Below are positions 7,807-17,453 of a DNA stretch of 38,993 bases, in pieces. The stretch's first letter is position 1, and each line of letters starts with the position of its first letter. This stretch comes from Acidobacteriaceae bacterium (GTDB taxonomy: Bacteria; Acidobacteriota; Terriglobia; Terriglobales; Acidobacteriaceae), in contig PMHV01000030.1 of assembly GCA_003156805.1 (NCBI GenBank), positions 192,167-231,159 of the forward strand, read 5' to 3'. The notes beneath the pieces were generated by a model that saw only the letters and a program-made list of their open reading frames with translations, was not told the DNA's origin and searched no databases. The position numbers and the translations under genes are program-made.

Positions 7807-8280
7807 CGTTTTATCTCCACTTAGTGAAATTGTTCTTCTCGAAATCATCGGCTTTCTCTCCGCGAGACACTGATTTTCGACCTGTCCCTTGACACCCTAA
7901 TGATAGCAATTGGCAAGCCAGAACGCGGTCGTCGAGTTTTCAATCGGTTACATCGAACACCGGATCTGCAGTTATGAAATGTCGGAGGCCAGTTGGACAG
8001 TGCTCACAGCGTATGTCCTGCGCCTCAGATTGCTTGCAGTTAAGACTGGCCTAGCAATTGGTCGGAGTACATCAAACGGGAGAGGGGGTTTCCCAAAGTC
8101 CAGATTTCCGGAGATTCTGGGAAGCCGTAGGTTGGCGAAAGAGTCGTTCCGAATCCAAACGCGTTCGTCGCGAGAGGCTATCGGACTTCGTCGAGTAAGC
8201 TCTCTGCTGCCCGGGCAAGAGTGAATGGTTACAAGTGCACGGTCTCGTATAAGTATCAGTAATGCAGATGCAGATAGCTG

Positions 8281-8475
8281 CTACTCGGCAACAAAACCGT
8301 CCGTGCCGATCCACGACTGCGCGAGGAGTCGCAGATTCTTCTTGTAAGTGCGGGTGACCGTGTACTCCCTTCCTCCCTTCACGCGGAGTACATACTCGCC
8401 TGCGGGCCGTGGCTGAATTTCTTCAACCAAGGCTGCGTTCACCCGGAGAAAGACACTTGTGTCTACAGATCGGAG
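8281..8475 (-). pseudogene. LytTR DNA-binding domain, C-terminal remnant
   Basis: The minus-strand frame ending at TAG 8281-8283 reads VFLRVNAALVEEIQPRP then AGEYVLRVKGGREYTVTRTY and KKNLRLLAQSWIGTDGF. This matches the last two thirds of a LytTR domain (pattern FLRIHRS.IVN...I.....GEY...L..G......R.Y...). No ATG lies in frame before the domain, no receiver domain is present, and the frame runs upstream directly into repeat copy B and then a stop. It is best explained as the tail of a lost LytR/AlgR-type response regulator whose 5' part was replaced. Confidence 0.65.
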
Positions 8476-8479
8476 CTTG

Positions 8480-8597
8480 CAGTCCGGTTTGTGTGGTCGG
8501 TCGAAGGGCGAAGCCTTGGCGATTTTCGACGACGAAGCCGCTCCATTTACGGCCCGTCTACTCTCAAAAGAGTTAGCAGTCTGACTGCCCGTTAACC
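8480..8597. repeat. dispersed repeat, copy B
   Basis: This is the partner of 1090-1205. It contains a perfect inverted repeat GCAGTC-A-GACTGC on the minus strand (about 8576-8588). Its minus-strand frame continues open into the LytTR remnant, giving GSQTANSFESRR. Copy A read the same way gives GSQIANDFESRS, so similarity is visible at both DNA and protein level. It may be a small non-autonomous element or a shared scar. Confidence 0.6.
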
Positions 8598-8972
8598 ATG
8601 CCCTCTGAAATCACGAATGAACTAAACCGCCCTCATTGCCTAGCCTAACAGCGGTGTGCAAACGGAACTTGCAACTTCCGGATGGTCGCGACTCATCGGA
8701 AGTGATTGCCGAACGTAATCCTACGAAGGCGACTGAAAGTCAACTCCGGATTCGCAAACCATTCGGTTTGTGATCTCCCGGCATTCGCCTGATCAATTCT
8801 TGAAAATCGGACTGCTCATCAAGGTTCGAGAGAAAAGGTGAGATGAAGCGGATCGGCTGGCTCACCACTGCGTTCCCGCGGTCCGGTTTCTCTAGGAATT
8901 ATCGCGGAATACGGGCACTTTTCGCATATTTCACGGCAACAAGGGCAGAGTGTCTCTGCAGTCCAGACTGCG

Positions 8973-9062
<90 letters not shown>

Positions 9063-9156
9063 GCAGTTTGGGGTGAAGCGGTGTTGCGCTAGTTTACACT
9101 TGCGTTAGTTTACAACAGTCGTGCTCACATCCCGCGCCGGCGATATTGCCTCGATT

Positions 9157-10554
9157 CTAGGCGCGTTGGCCTACCAGTTTGATGCACTCTTCGAGAACTT
9201 TCACGGCAACGTCGGCCTGATCTTTGGTCACCACGAGCGGCGGACAGAGCCGGATCGAACTCGGACCGCAGCCCAGGAACAGGACTCCGCGTTCGAAAGC
9301 CATCTCGACGATACGGTCGCGCTCCGCGTTGCCATATTCCTTTGTGACTTTGTCTTTGACGATATCGATGCCGATCATCAACCCGCGCCCGCGAACGTCA
9401 CCGACCAGTTTGAGTTTCGAGAGCCAGTCGGCCATACGCTTCAACATGTGATTGCCGACGCTTGTGGCGTTCTCTCGCAGATCTTCTTTCTCTATGACGT
9501 CGAGAGTTGCCAGGGCCGCTGCGACGCAGACCGGGTTGCCGCCAAAAGTTGAAGCGTGCGAGCCGGGAATCCAATCCATAATTTCAGCGCGGGTAAGCGT
9601 GATACCCAGAGGCATGCCCGAAGCAATGCCTTTGGCGATACAAATCATGTCGGGTTCAACGCCTGTGTGCTCGGCGGCCCACCATTTGCCGGTACGCGCG
9701 ACTCCGCTCTGCACTTCGTCGAGCACCAGCAGGATGCCGTGGCGGTCACAGATGCGGCGCAATTCCTGCATGAAGATGGTGGGAGCGACCACATATCCGC
9801 CTTCGCCCTGCACTGGCTCGACGAAAATGGCGGCAACCTCCTCTGGGGGCAGCGTGGTCTTGAAAAGCTTTTCTTCGATGAAGCGGGCGCAGCCGAGCGC
9901 GAAGCTGTCAGCCTCCTGCGGACCTCCGGAGCAGCCGCGATAGACATCGGGATACCGCACGTGGGTGACACCGGGCATGAGCGGCGCAAAGCGGCGGCGC
10001 TGCTGCGGCTTCGAGGCAGTGAGCGAAAGCGCTCCCATGGTGCGTCCGTGAAACGCTCCGTAGAAAGCAATGATGTTCGGCCGCTTGGTGTGATAGCGCG
10101 CCAGCTTCAGCGCGCACTCAATCGCCTCGGCGCCGGAGTTGCCGTAGTAAACCTTGTGCGGACCAGGCATGGGTGCGATCTTTGAAAGCCGCGCTGCCAG
10201 TTCCACCATGTTTTCGTAGTAAAAATCCGTGCCCGACATGTGGATCAGCTCGCCGGCCTGTTTCTGAATGGCGGCGACCACGGCAGGATGACAATGGCCG
10301 GTGGAAGTCACGGCGATGCCAGCCGAGAAATCATAGAATTCATTGCCGTCCACATCGGTGACGACGATGCCGCGCCCGCTCTTGGCCACCAGCGGATAGG
10401 AGCGCGTGTAAGACGGCGAAATCAATTTCGCGTCGGCTTCGAGCACGCGCCTGGCGTTGGGGCCGGGAAGCGCAGTCTTGATCTTCGGACCGGCCTTTAT
10501 TTCAGGAGCGGCGGCCGTCATCGCAGTATGGGTGGTCATCGTCTTCGTAGTCAT
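9157..10554 (-). CDS. class III PLP-dependent aminotransferase (acetylornithine/4-aminobutyrate type)
   Basis: The start chosen is ATG 10554, preceded by CGGAGGAATCCC; the longer frame to 10659 has no ribosome site. The protein has 465 residues with the class III fold: GNEFYDFSAGIAVTSTGHCHP at the N-terminal segment, YGNSGAEAIECALKLAR (cofactor phosphate site), FYGAFHGRT (aromatic stacking residue), VEPVQGEGG, LVLDEVQSG (Asp pairing with the pyridine nitrogen), and CIAKGIASGMPLG with the PLP lysine. ASTFGGNPV closes the site. The family transfers the omega-amino group of ornithine, 4-aminobutyrate or lysine to 2-oxoglutarate. The sequence style is that of the archaeal/acidobacterial 'acetylornithine aminotransferase family' rather than ArgD, so a GABA or ornithine role is likely, but the substrate is not proven. 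It appears monocistronic, next to tRNA-Ser. Confidence 0.9.
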   Translation of the reverse strand: MTTKTMTTHTAMTAAAPEIKAGPKIKTALPGPNARRVLEADAKLISPSYTRSYPLVAKSGRGIVVTDVDGNEFYDFSAGIAVTSTGHCHPAVVAAIQKQAGELIHMSGTDFYYENMVELAARLSKIAPMPGPHKVYYGNSGAEAIECALKLARYHTKRPNIIAFYGAFHGRTMGALSLTASKPQQRRRFAPLMPGVTHVRYPDVYRGCSGGPQEADSFALGCARFIEEKLFKTTLPPEEVAAIFVEPVQGEGGYVVAPTIFMQELRRICDRHGILLVLDEVQSGVARTGKWWAAEHTGVEPDMICIAKGIASGMPLGITLTRAEIMDWIPGSHASTFGGNPVCVAAALATLDVIEKEDLRENATSVGNHMLKRMADWLSKLKLVGDVRGRGLMIGIDIVKDKVTKEYGNAERDRIVEMAFERGVLFLGCGPSSIRLCPPLVVTKDQADVAVKVLEECIKLVGQRA

Positions 10555-10900
10555 GGGATTCCTCCGAAAGGCAGTTGGCCAGTGGTTTGTGGCCAGTTGT
10601 CGATAAATGGCACTTCGGAACGCGTGGCTCTGGTTCAACCACATGCAGAACCGAGACAATCAGGCGGAGGATGAGTTAATCGCTACCGAAGAGGCTGGGG
10701 CGCAGACGCGTAGGCAGATTGGCCCGATAACGCCTTGGACACACCAAGCAGTGCAGCCAGCACTCGGGCAAATGCGAATTGGGACGGTTGCGCAGCATCG
10801 TTAAACATCGTCTTCGTTATGATTATAGCGTGATGCGGCTTGCGGCGTAACCCCATTTTTCTGACCGAACCACGGTGAAAAGCGGTAACCCGCTTGGGCT
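10555..10900. other. gene-free stretch
   Basis: This is the intergenic region between the divergent aminotransferase and kinase genes. The first 15 bases carry the aminotransferase ribosome site. Nothing coding was recognised; the promoter for the kinase follows at 10901. Confidence 0.45.
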
Positions 10901-10929
10901 TTGACTTCCACGCAGACTCGGCCTAGCAT
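10901..10929 (+). promoter_or_regulatory. sigma70-like promoter of the Ser/Thr kinase gene
   Basis: TTGACT (10901-10906) and TAGCAT (10924-10929) are separated by 17 bp. Transcription would start near 10936, giving a leader of about 26 bases before the TTG start at 10962, with GGAG at 10947-10950. The -35 box matches the consensus at five of six positions and the -10 box at four of six. Confidence 0.5.
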
Positions 10930-10961
10930 TACGTGAATTCTCGCGCGGAGACCTCGCTAAC

Positions 10962-13916
10962 TTGATCGATAAGACCGTTTCGCATTACCGCATCATCGAG
11001 AAGCTCGGTGGCGGTGGCATGGGTGTGGTGTACAAGGCCGAAGACACGCGGCTTAGCCGCTTTGTGGCGCTGAAATTCCTTCCCGAAGAACTGGCCCAGG
11101 ACCGGCAGGCGCTGGAACGCTTTCGCCGCGAAGCGAAGGCGGCGTCGGCGCTCAATCATCCGAACATTTGCACGATTTACGACATCGGAGAAGAAGACGG
11201 ACGCGCGTTCCTCGTCATGGAGTTTCTCGACGGCGCCACGCTCAAGCATCTGATCGACAACCGTCCGATGGAAGTGGAAGCAATCCTTTCGCTCGGTATC
11301 GAGGTGGCGGATGCGCTCGATGCGGCGCACGCCGAAGGCATTGTGCATCGCGACGTTAAGCCCGCGAACATTTTTGTGACGAAGCGCGGACACGCCAAAA
11401 TTCTCGATTTCGGGCTTGCCAAGGTGAAGACGAATTCGGCGGCGCCAACGGCTATACCTGACGTGACGGCGGCAGCCGATGTGGCGGTTGAGGAGCATCT
11501 GACCAGCCCGGGTTCGACGCTGGGCACGGTGGCCTATATGTCTCCGGAGCAGGCCAAGGGAAAAGAACTGGATTCGCGCACAGATATCTTCTCCTTTGGA
11601 GTCGTTTTGTACGAAATGGCCACGGGCATGCTTCCATTCCGGGGAGAAACCCCAGCGCTCATCTTTCAGGCGATTCTGGATCGCGCGCCGGTTTCGCCGC
11701 TTCGCTTGAATCCTGATCTTCCGGCGAAGCTGGAAGACGTGATCAACAAGGCGATCGAGAAAGACCGCAACCTGCGCTACCAGCACGCCGCCGATATTCG
11801 CGCCGACCTGCAACGGCTGAAGCGGGACACGGAAAGCGGACGCGCGGCCGCGGCGCAGTCGGATTCCTACCCGGTCGTGCAACAGTCTTCGAGCCCTGAG
11901 GCAGCAGCGGGGTCTCATCCGCCTGCTTCTGTTTCGGGGAGCGCCGTGGCTATAGCCTCGGACACGACGGGAGCGGAACAGACCAGCGGCATTTCGCAAA
12001 ATAAATCTTCGAAGATACTCGTGCCCGCTGTCCTGGTCGTGCTGGCTGCGCTGCTTGCCGGCAGCCTCTACCTGCGTTCGCGGAGCTCCGCGAAATTGAC
12101 CGAGAAAGACAGCGTGTTACTCGCCGACTTCGTCAACACCACCGGCGACGCGGTTTTTGACGGAACGCTGAAGCAGGCGTTGGCAGTGCAACTGGAGCAA
12201 TCGCCGTATCTGAACATTCTTCCCGAATCCCGGATTCATGAAGCTTTGCGCTATATGGGCCGCCCTGCCGACGAACGCGTCACCAGCGATGTGGCGCGGG
12301 AAATTTGCCAACGCGAAGGCGTGAAGGCCATGATGCTCGGGTCCATTTCCAGTCTCGGCAGCCATTATGTGGTCACTCTGGAGGTGAACGCACAAAATGG
12401 CGATTCGCTGGCTCGCGAGCAGGTGGAGGCGGAAAGCAAGGAACAAGTGCTGAAGTCGCTCGACCACGCTGCCTCCAGTTTGCGAGAGAAGCTGGGTGAG
12501 TCCATAGGTTCCGTGCAGAAGTTCGCGACTCCTCTGGAAGCGGCGACCACGTCGTCATTGGATGCTTTGAAAGAGTTCAGCCTGGGAGAAGCGGAACACG
12601 GAAAGTTCAACGATGAGGCCGCGATTCCGCATTTGAAGCGCGCCACCGAGCTCGATCCGAATTTTGCCATGGCCCTGGCCACCCTCGGCGTGGCCTACAA
12701 CAACCAGACCGACACCAAGCAGGCTGTTGAATATCTGCAGAGAGCATTTGACGCCGAAGACAGGGCAAGCGAGAGAGAGAAGTTCTACATTTCTTCTCAC
12801 TACTACGGCACGGCAAGGAAGCAGGTAGACAAGAGCATCGAGATCTACGAGCAATGGAAGCAGGCTTATCTCCGCGACTCCGTTCCCCGGGACAATCTGG
12901 CGCTGCTGGAACAAGGCATCGGGCAGCAAGAGAAGTCGCTGGAAAACGCCATTGAAGCGATGAGGATTGATCCCAAGGATCCCTACGCCTATCAGAACGT
13001 GTCGGCGGCCTACCAGTTTCTGAATCGCTACGATGAAGCAAAGGCGATCGCAGATCAGGCCATCGCGCAAAAAGTGGAACCGTGGTCGATCCACATCACG
13101 CTCTACGACATCGCCTACCTGCGAGGCGACAACGCTGTCATGCGGCAAGAAGTGGAACACGCGGCAGGGAAGGTGCAGGAACCAATCATACTTCTTTTGC
13201 AGGCACAGGGTGAGTGCGCTTTGGGAAAGATGAAGCAGGCCAGGGAAGGCTATGCGCGTGCAGCAAGCTCCGCACAAGCTCACGCTTACAAGGAGTTCGG
13301 CGCGACTGTTCTTGCGGGAGAGGCTAGCTGCGATGCCGAGGCGGGCTTCTTCCCGGAGGCGCGCCAGACCATCAGTGCGGCCCTCGCCACTTCCGAGGAC
13401 CCGAATTCGCGTGCCGCCGCAGCTTATGTTTTCGCGCTAGTAGGAGACCTGGCCCGTGCGCAAAAGCTGGTCGATGAGTTGGCTAAGGAGTCGCCCTTCA
13501 ATACTTTACTCAACCAAATGAACCTTGCGACGGTGCGAGCAATTATCAGCCTGCAGCGTAACCAGCCAGCCGAAGCGGTTGCGTCGCTCGAATCCGCCAC
13601 GCCCTACGAACTGGGCGCTGGACCGCAAGGCGCGAGCTACGCGCCCATCTACATTCGCGGCGAAGCTTTTCTTCATTTACGCGATGGCGCCAAGGCTGCG
13701 GCGGAGTATCAAAAAATTCTCGACCATCGCGGCCTTGATCCGACTAGTGTGCTTTATTCCTTGGCTCATTTGGGGTTAGGCCGCGCGTATGCGCTTCAGG
13801 GCAATGCGGGAAAAGCGAAGATGGCCTACCAGGATTCCTTCGCGGCGTGGAAAGACGCGGACCCGGATGTTCCAGTCTTGACGACGGCGAGGGCGGAGTA
13901 CGAGAAGCTCAAGTAG
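10962..13916 (+). CDS. transmembrane Ser/Thr protein kinase with C-terminal TPR repeats
   Basis: The 984-residue protein appears to start at TTG. Residues about 9-270 are a Hanks-type kinase: glycine loop [14 protein letters not shown] (15-28), ATP lysine K38 in [16 protein letters not shown] with catalytic D131, DFGLAK with D149, and [21 protein letters not shown] low-complexity linker follows. One membrane segment, [20 protein letters not shown], lies near residues 350-370. Outside the membrane comes a conserved acidobacterial region beginning [20 protein letters not shown], then several TPR units (for example [20 protein letters not shown] and [20 protein letters not shown]) to the end. 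This 'eukaryotic-like kinase plus TPR' design is abundant in Acidobacteriota and is thought to sense and relay signals by phosphorylation. Nothing nearby identifies a partner. All catalytic residues are present, so it should be active. Confidence 0.93.
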   Translation: MIDKTVSHYRIIEKLGGGGMGVVYKAEDTRLSRFVALKFLPEELAQDRQALERFRREAKAASALNHPNICTIYDIGEEDGRAFLVMEFLDGATLKHLIDNRPMEVEAILSLGIEVADALDAAHAEGIVHRDVKPANIFVTKRGHAKILDFGLAKVKTNSAAPTAIPDVTAAADVAVEEHLTSPGSTLGTVAYMSPEQAKGKELDSRTDIFSFGVVLYEMATGMLPFRGETPALIFQAILDRAPVSPLRLNPDLPAKLEDVINKAIEKDRNLRYQHAADIRADLQRLKRDTESGRAAAAQSDSYPVVQQSSSPEAAAGSHPPASVSGSAVAIASDTTGAEQTSGISQNKSSKILVPAVLVVLAALLAGSLYLRSRSSAKLTEKDSVLLADFVNTTGDAVFDGTLKQALAVQLEQSPYLNILPESRIHEALRYMGRPADERVTSDVAREICQREGVKAMMLGSISSLGSHYVVTLEVNAQNGDSLAREQVEAESKEQVLKSLDHAASSLREKLGESIGSVQKFATPLEAATTSSLDALKEFSLGEAEHGKFNDEAAIPHLKRATELDPNFAMALATLGVAYNNQTDTKQAVEYLQRAFDAEDRASEREKFYISSHYYGTARKQVDKSIEIYEQWKQAYLRDSVPRDNLALLEQGIGQQEKSLENAIEAMRIDPKDPYAYQNVSAAYQFLNRYDEAKAIADQAIAQKVEPWSIHITLYDIAYLRGDNAVMRQEVEHAAGKVQEPIILLLQAQGECALGKMKQAREGYARAASSAQAHAYKEFGATVLAGEASCDAEAGFFPEARQTISAALATSEDPNSRAAAAYVFALVGDLARAQKLVDELAKESPFNTLLNQMNLATVRAIISLQRNQPAEAVASLESATPYELGAGPQGASYAPIYIRGEAFLHLRDGAKAAAEYQKILDHRGLDPTSVLYSLAHLGLGRAYALQGNAGKAKMAYQDSFAAWKDADPDVPVLTTARAEYEKLK

Positions 13917-14024
13917 CGCGTGCTTGTGCGCCGGAGCCTGCCATTCGATGTCGCGAAGTTTAGAATCCAACGAACCGCAAGACTCGTCTGATATTTTGTA
14001 GTTTTCCTGTTTTCTTCGCTCTCC

Positions 14025-14975
14025 ATGCATTGCGTACAGCGCCCAAGCCGGTGGATGGTAATCCTTGCTTTCGTACTCGTGTATCTGTTTTGGGGCTCGA
14101 CCTATCTTGGCATCGACATTGCGGTGCAGAGCATTCCGCCAGCGCTGATGTGCGCTACGCGATTCTCAATCGCCGGTGTCGTAATGTTGGCGGTTTGCGC
14201 GTTGACCGGACGCAGAATCTTATATTCTCCCCGTCAGATTGCTCTTGCTTCGGTGGTGGGAGTATTGCTGCTGATGGGCGGCAACTTGACGCTCTCGTAT
14301 GCGGAGCAATCCGTTTCCTCGGGGTTGGCGGCGTTGATCGTGGCCATCACGCCGCTCTGGTTCCTGGTGCTCGATTCGCTCCTGCTGGGCGATCACCACA
14401 TTTCCGCGCGCGGCAAAGCCGGGCTGGCGCTGGGAATGCTGGGGTTGCTTGTCCTGTTCTATCCCGAGTTGGTTTCAAAGACCGCGCTGGGCCGCGGCGA
14501 ATTGTGGGCATCGCTCAGCCTGATCGGGGGATCGTTCAGTTGGGCGCTGGGGTCGGTTTTGTCGAGACGTTGGCAGTCGGGCATGGACGTGTTTAGCTCG
14601 ACGGCCTGGCAGGTTACGGCGGCGGGAGCGGCGAACTTCGTTTTTGCCCTGCTGGCTGGAGATTTCTCGCGGGTGGTATGGACGCCGCGCGGCATGGGCG
14701 CAGTTCTGTATCTCGTGGTGTGCGGATCGTGGATCGGCTACACGGCCTACATCTGGCTGCTGAAGCATGTACCAACCTCGAAGGTTTCCACCTATGCTTA
14801 CGTCAACCCGGTGGTGGCAGTGTTCCTGGGCTGGCTGATTCTGCACGAGCGCGTGGACCGATTCATTCTAGCGGGCAGCGCGATCGTTGTGCTCGCGGTG
14901 ATCCTGGTGACCAGCGCCAGGGTGAAAGACAAGACAGCAGAGGAACTGCCAGCAGTGGAAGCGGCGGGAGACTGA
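14025..14975 (+). CDS. EamA/DMT-superfamily transporter (YedA/RhaT type)
   Basis: The 316-residue, very hydrophobic protein contains two EamA repeats of about five helices each. Typical features are VYLFWGSTYLGIDIAV in the first helix, ALMCATRFSIAG, LTLSYAEQSVSSGLAALIVA in repeat one, GSFSWALGSVLSRR opening repeat two, and HVPTSKVSTYAYVNPVVAVF with LHERVDRFILAGSAIV near the end. Such proteins are inner-membrane exporters of metabolites or amino acids driven by the ion gradient. An internal ATG at 14055 is an alternative start. The substrate is unknown. The following rhomboid remnant begins 30 bases after its stop and reads in the same direction. Confidence 0.88.
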   Translation: MHCVQRPSRWMVILAFVLVYLFWGSTYLGIDIAVQSIPPALMCATRFSIAGVVMLAVCALTGRRILYSPRQIALASVVGVLLLMGGNLTLSYAEQSVSSGLAALIVAITPLWFLVLDSLLLGDHHISARGKAGLALGMLGLLVLFYPELVSKTALGRGELWASLSLIGGSFSWALGSVLSRRWQSGMDVFSSTAWQVTAAGAANFVFALLAGDFSRVVWTPRGMGAVLYLVVCGSWIGYTAYIWLLKHVPTSKVSTYAYVNPVVAVFLGWLILHERVDRFILAGSAIVVLAVILVTSARVKDKTAEELPAVEAAGD

Positions 14976-15004
14976 CGGAAACAAGGAGATTTCCCAGAAA
15001 TCAA

Positions 15005-15351
15005 ATGGCGAATTGCATACGATGCGGACGGGAGTTACAGGCGTGCTCATTCGGTCACACCGCGAATCTGTGCGCCGAGTGCCGCAAGCTCACGGTCCCC
15101 GGGACCGCGATGCCTGAAGGTTCCTCGGCGAAGGATCCGTGGCTTAGCTCTTCGCCCGTTCAGCAGCCTGCGAGAACGCGGCATACATTGGCGGCTTGCT
15201 CGGTGGATTAGCACTGGGGACGTTCTTTTCCGGCCATCTCAGAGACGCGCCCGAGGTCCACCGGACCTGTAGAAACTATGCCATCGTCGGAACCGCCATT
15301 CGCATGCTGTTGGCGCCCCGCTACCTGCAAAGGCTGTATGCAGGACCCTGA
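15005..15351 (+). pseudogene. rhomboid-family intramembrane protease, collapsed by internal deletion
   Basis: An ATG at 15005 with AAGGAG upstream opens a frame starting MANCIRCGRELQACSFGHTA, then LCAECRK. This is the N-terminal zinc ribbon (two CxxC pairs) seen in acidobacterial rhomboids. That frame ends at 15211. From about 15168 a different frame reads ENAAYIGGLLGGLALGTFFSG and continues to TGA 15349-15351. This is the last helix of a rhomboid, including the position of the catalytic His-type segment (AHIGGL in relatives, here AYIGGL). The middle membrane helices and the catalytic GxSG are missing, and the two ends are out of frame. Intact relatives have roughly 270-300 residues. The gene is a deletion pseudogene; a 68-residue zinc-ribbon peptide could still be translated. 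Confidence 0.72.
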
Positions 15352-15419
15352 ACCAGTTCTGGTAAATTGATTCTCCGCCAACGCTGATTTCCGGCGAACG
15401 AGAATCGGCCCGATGTCGA

Positions 15420-16115
15420 TCACTTCGAAGCCTCCTCGTCTTCCTCGTCGTCGGCAACAAAGTCCACCATGTGTCCGCGGATGGCGAAGGCTTGCTTGGT
15501 GCCGGCAGCCGGTTCGAACGTAACGCGCGCGGGGATCCGTTGCCACGTGGGCGCAGCACAGGCGGAATCCGCAGGAGCATCGTCGGGGATGCTCTCGCCA
15601 GCCAGCGTTTTCTTCAGCACCGGCTTGCGGCGGCTGATCTGGGCTACGACCGCGTAAACTTTCTTCCCGTCGTCGGAGACGCCGCAATATGCAACATAGT
15701 CGCGGTACCAACTTGCCGCTGAGTAGAATGCATCGAAGTCAGGAAGCGCAATGGGAGAGATGCGCGCCGTGACGCGATCCACCAGCAACCATCCTCCCCT
15801 TTGCCACTGCCAGCGCGGAGCGGAGGACTCTTCGGGAAGACTGTCATTGACTCGGAACGCCCGGCGAATCACAAACAATCGCTCGGTAACTTCGTGCGGC
15901 AGACCGAAAGTGTGTTCCTTGATGCGTCCATCGACCAGCAGAGGTCGAACTTTCATGGGCAACGGCTTGTCGTTGACCGGTCCTGGAATCCATTGCACGG
16001 TAGTCCAATTGCCGAACGCAATCACGTGGGACTTCGTCGCGGCAAAGCTGGCGCTCGCCAGGATGATCGTAGGCGCCAACCATACCACGACTGGGAATCG
16101 ATAAAAGAAGATCAT
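15420..16115 (-). CDS. secreted hypothetical protein
   Basis: This is a 231-residue protein with a signal peptide (MIFFYRFPVVVWLAPTIILA, cleavage near SFA/ATK). The mature part starts HVIAFGNWTTVQWIP, has a middle segment RWQWQRGGWLLVDRVTARIS, two cysteines (VAYCGVSDDGKKVYAV and ADSACAAPTW) that might form a disulphide, and ends in an acidic tail DDEEDEEASK. No known catalytic motif was seen. The VSDDGKKVYAVVAQ stretch has the look of a beta-hairpin. It is a member of a type of secreted unknown common in Acidobacteriota. It is monocistronic and convergent with the rhomboid remnant. Function unknown. Confidence 0.75.
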   Translation of the reverse strand: MIFFYRFPVVVWLAPTIILASASFAATKSHVIAFGNWTTVQWIPGPVNDKPLPMKVRPLLVDGRIKEHTFGLPHEVTERLFVIRRAFRVNDSLPEESSAPRWQWQRGGWLLVDRVTARISPIALPDFDAFYSAASWYRDYVAYCGVSDDGKKVYAVVAQISRRKPVLKKTLAGESIPDDAPADSACAAPTWQRIPARVTFEPAAGTKQAFAIRGHMVDFVADDEEDEEASK

Positions 16116-16313
16116 TCGCCGAAGCTAAGCATGAATCCTGCTCGCGGGCAAGGTTAGATCTCACGTGGCAAGAATAATCTGTTCCGAAGTGGAACTAAGT
16201 GGCAACAACTCGTTTTCTTTCGCACGAATGGGGCGAGCTTTACAGCCTCACCGTGCCCGCGCTGCATCACCGCATTGCAGTAGAATTAGAGATGAAGCGT
16301 GTGACCTGTTTCT

Positions 16314-17379
16314 ATGGACGTTCCTCTCAATTTCCGCAGCGGTTCGCGCGGGAGGGTGCTGGCAACCCGCGAGCGGGAAGAGGCTTCCGATCAGGGCATG
16401 GACGGGCTTTGGATGGATCGTCGTGTTCCCCGAATTCTAGTGGTTGACGACCAGATCAGCGTTGCCGGCATGATGAGCCAGTTGCTTATCATGCGAGGAT
16501 ATGACGTGGTGACGGCAGCCAACGCCGAGCAGGCTGAGGCCGAGATCCAGCGACAAGCCCCGGATTTGATTTTGTCTGACGTGCTCATGCCAGGCAAGTC
16601 AGGTTACGAGCTTTGCCGTGAGCTCAAGAACAATCCGGCCACCCGTCTGATTCCGTTCGTACTCATCACCGGTTTAGTCGACAGCCAGGACAAACTCCGC
16701 GGAATCGAAGCGGGCGCGGACGATTTTCTGAACAAACCGGTTCTGAGCGAAGAACTCACTGCGCGTGTGAAATCGTTGTTACGGTTGAAAGAATTTACCG
16801 ACGAGTTGGAAACCGCCGATTCGGTTTTGTGTACGCTGGGCCTGATCGTCGAGGGCCGCGACCCGTACACTGAAGGGCACTGTGAGCGGCTGGCCTCGCA
16901 TGCTGAGGATATGGGCCGGCATCTGGGACTGGACGAAGACTCGATTGTCGGTCTGCGTCGCGGTGGTTATTTGCATGACCTGGGCAAGATTGCCGTGCCT
17001 GACGAAATCCTCAAGAAGGGCAGCAACCTAGCGCCGCACGAATGGGCGATCATGAAGCAGCATCCCATTACTGGCGAGACAATCTGCAGACCATTGAAGT
17101 CGTTGCGGCTGGTGTTGCCCATTGTCCGGCACCATCATGAGCATTCGGATGGGTCAGGCTATCCCGATGGCTTACATGCGGGTGAGATTGCTGCTGCCGC
17201 GCATTTTGCAGGTGGTGGATGTGTACGATGCGCTGCGCACCGCGCGGCCGTACAAGCCGGCGCTTCCCCACGAACAAGCAGCACAAACCATGCGCGAAGA
17301 GGCTGATCGGGGCCTATGGGACGCAGAGCTGGTCGCTGAGTTCTTAGCTATGCTCGTCGAAAAGCGCAGCGCGGCGTAA
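16314..17379 (+). pseudogene. REC-HD-GYP response regulator (c-di-GMP phosphodiesterase type) interrupted by one frameshift
   Basis: The 5' frame (16314 to a stop at 17306) encodes a receiver domain (RILVVDDQISV with acidic D45-D46, LILSDVLMPG with phospho-acceptor D89, LNKPV with the conserved Lys). It then encodes an HD-GYP domain: EGRDPYTEGHCERLA, YLHDLGKIAVPDEIL and HHHEHSDGSGYPDGL. After GLHAGEI (about 17189) it becomes nonsense. The next frame carries the true continuation, LLLPRILQVVDVYDALRTAR onward, to TAA at 17379. A net +1 (or -2) shift near 17190 explains it. All metal and catalytic residues of HD-GYP lie before the shift. If real, the mutation removes the C-terminal 60 residues; a sequencing error would restore a normal 355-residue protein. 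No slippery heptamer was seen, so programmed shifting is unlikely. Confidence 0.8.
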
Positions 17380-17453
17380 CCCGTTCCTATTTCTTGGTTT
17401 TCCCACCCTTTCAGCCTTACAATAACGGAGCGTTTTCTGCGGCAACGGCTTTG

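Larger units (their letters stand above)
7807..8972. other. gene-free, decayed stretch
   Basis: There is no intact gene. It contains the 3' remnant of a LytTR regulator (8281-8475), repeat copy B (8480-8597), and a small hairpin CAAACC-ATTC-GGTTTG (8755-8770). The 7807-8280 segment shows nothing recognisable on either strand. The promoter of the receptor remnant should lie just right of 7806, but no clear boxes were found. Confidence 0.5.

Noticed and set aside
8755-8770. Hairpin CAAACC-ATTC-GGTTTG as a terminator.
   Set aside because: Only a 6-bp stem with no T-run and no gene ending nearby.
10929-11999. A 356-codon open frame antisense to the kinase gene.
   Set aside because: Shadow of the plus-strand Hanks kinase, whose catalytic motifs are all intact; the antisense product is Arg-rich and featureless.
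17181-17200. Programmed ribosomal frameshift in the HD-GYP gene.
   Set aside because: No slippery heptamer or following stem-loop was recognised; mutation or sequencing error is simpler.
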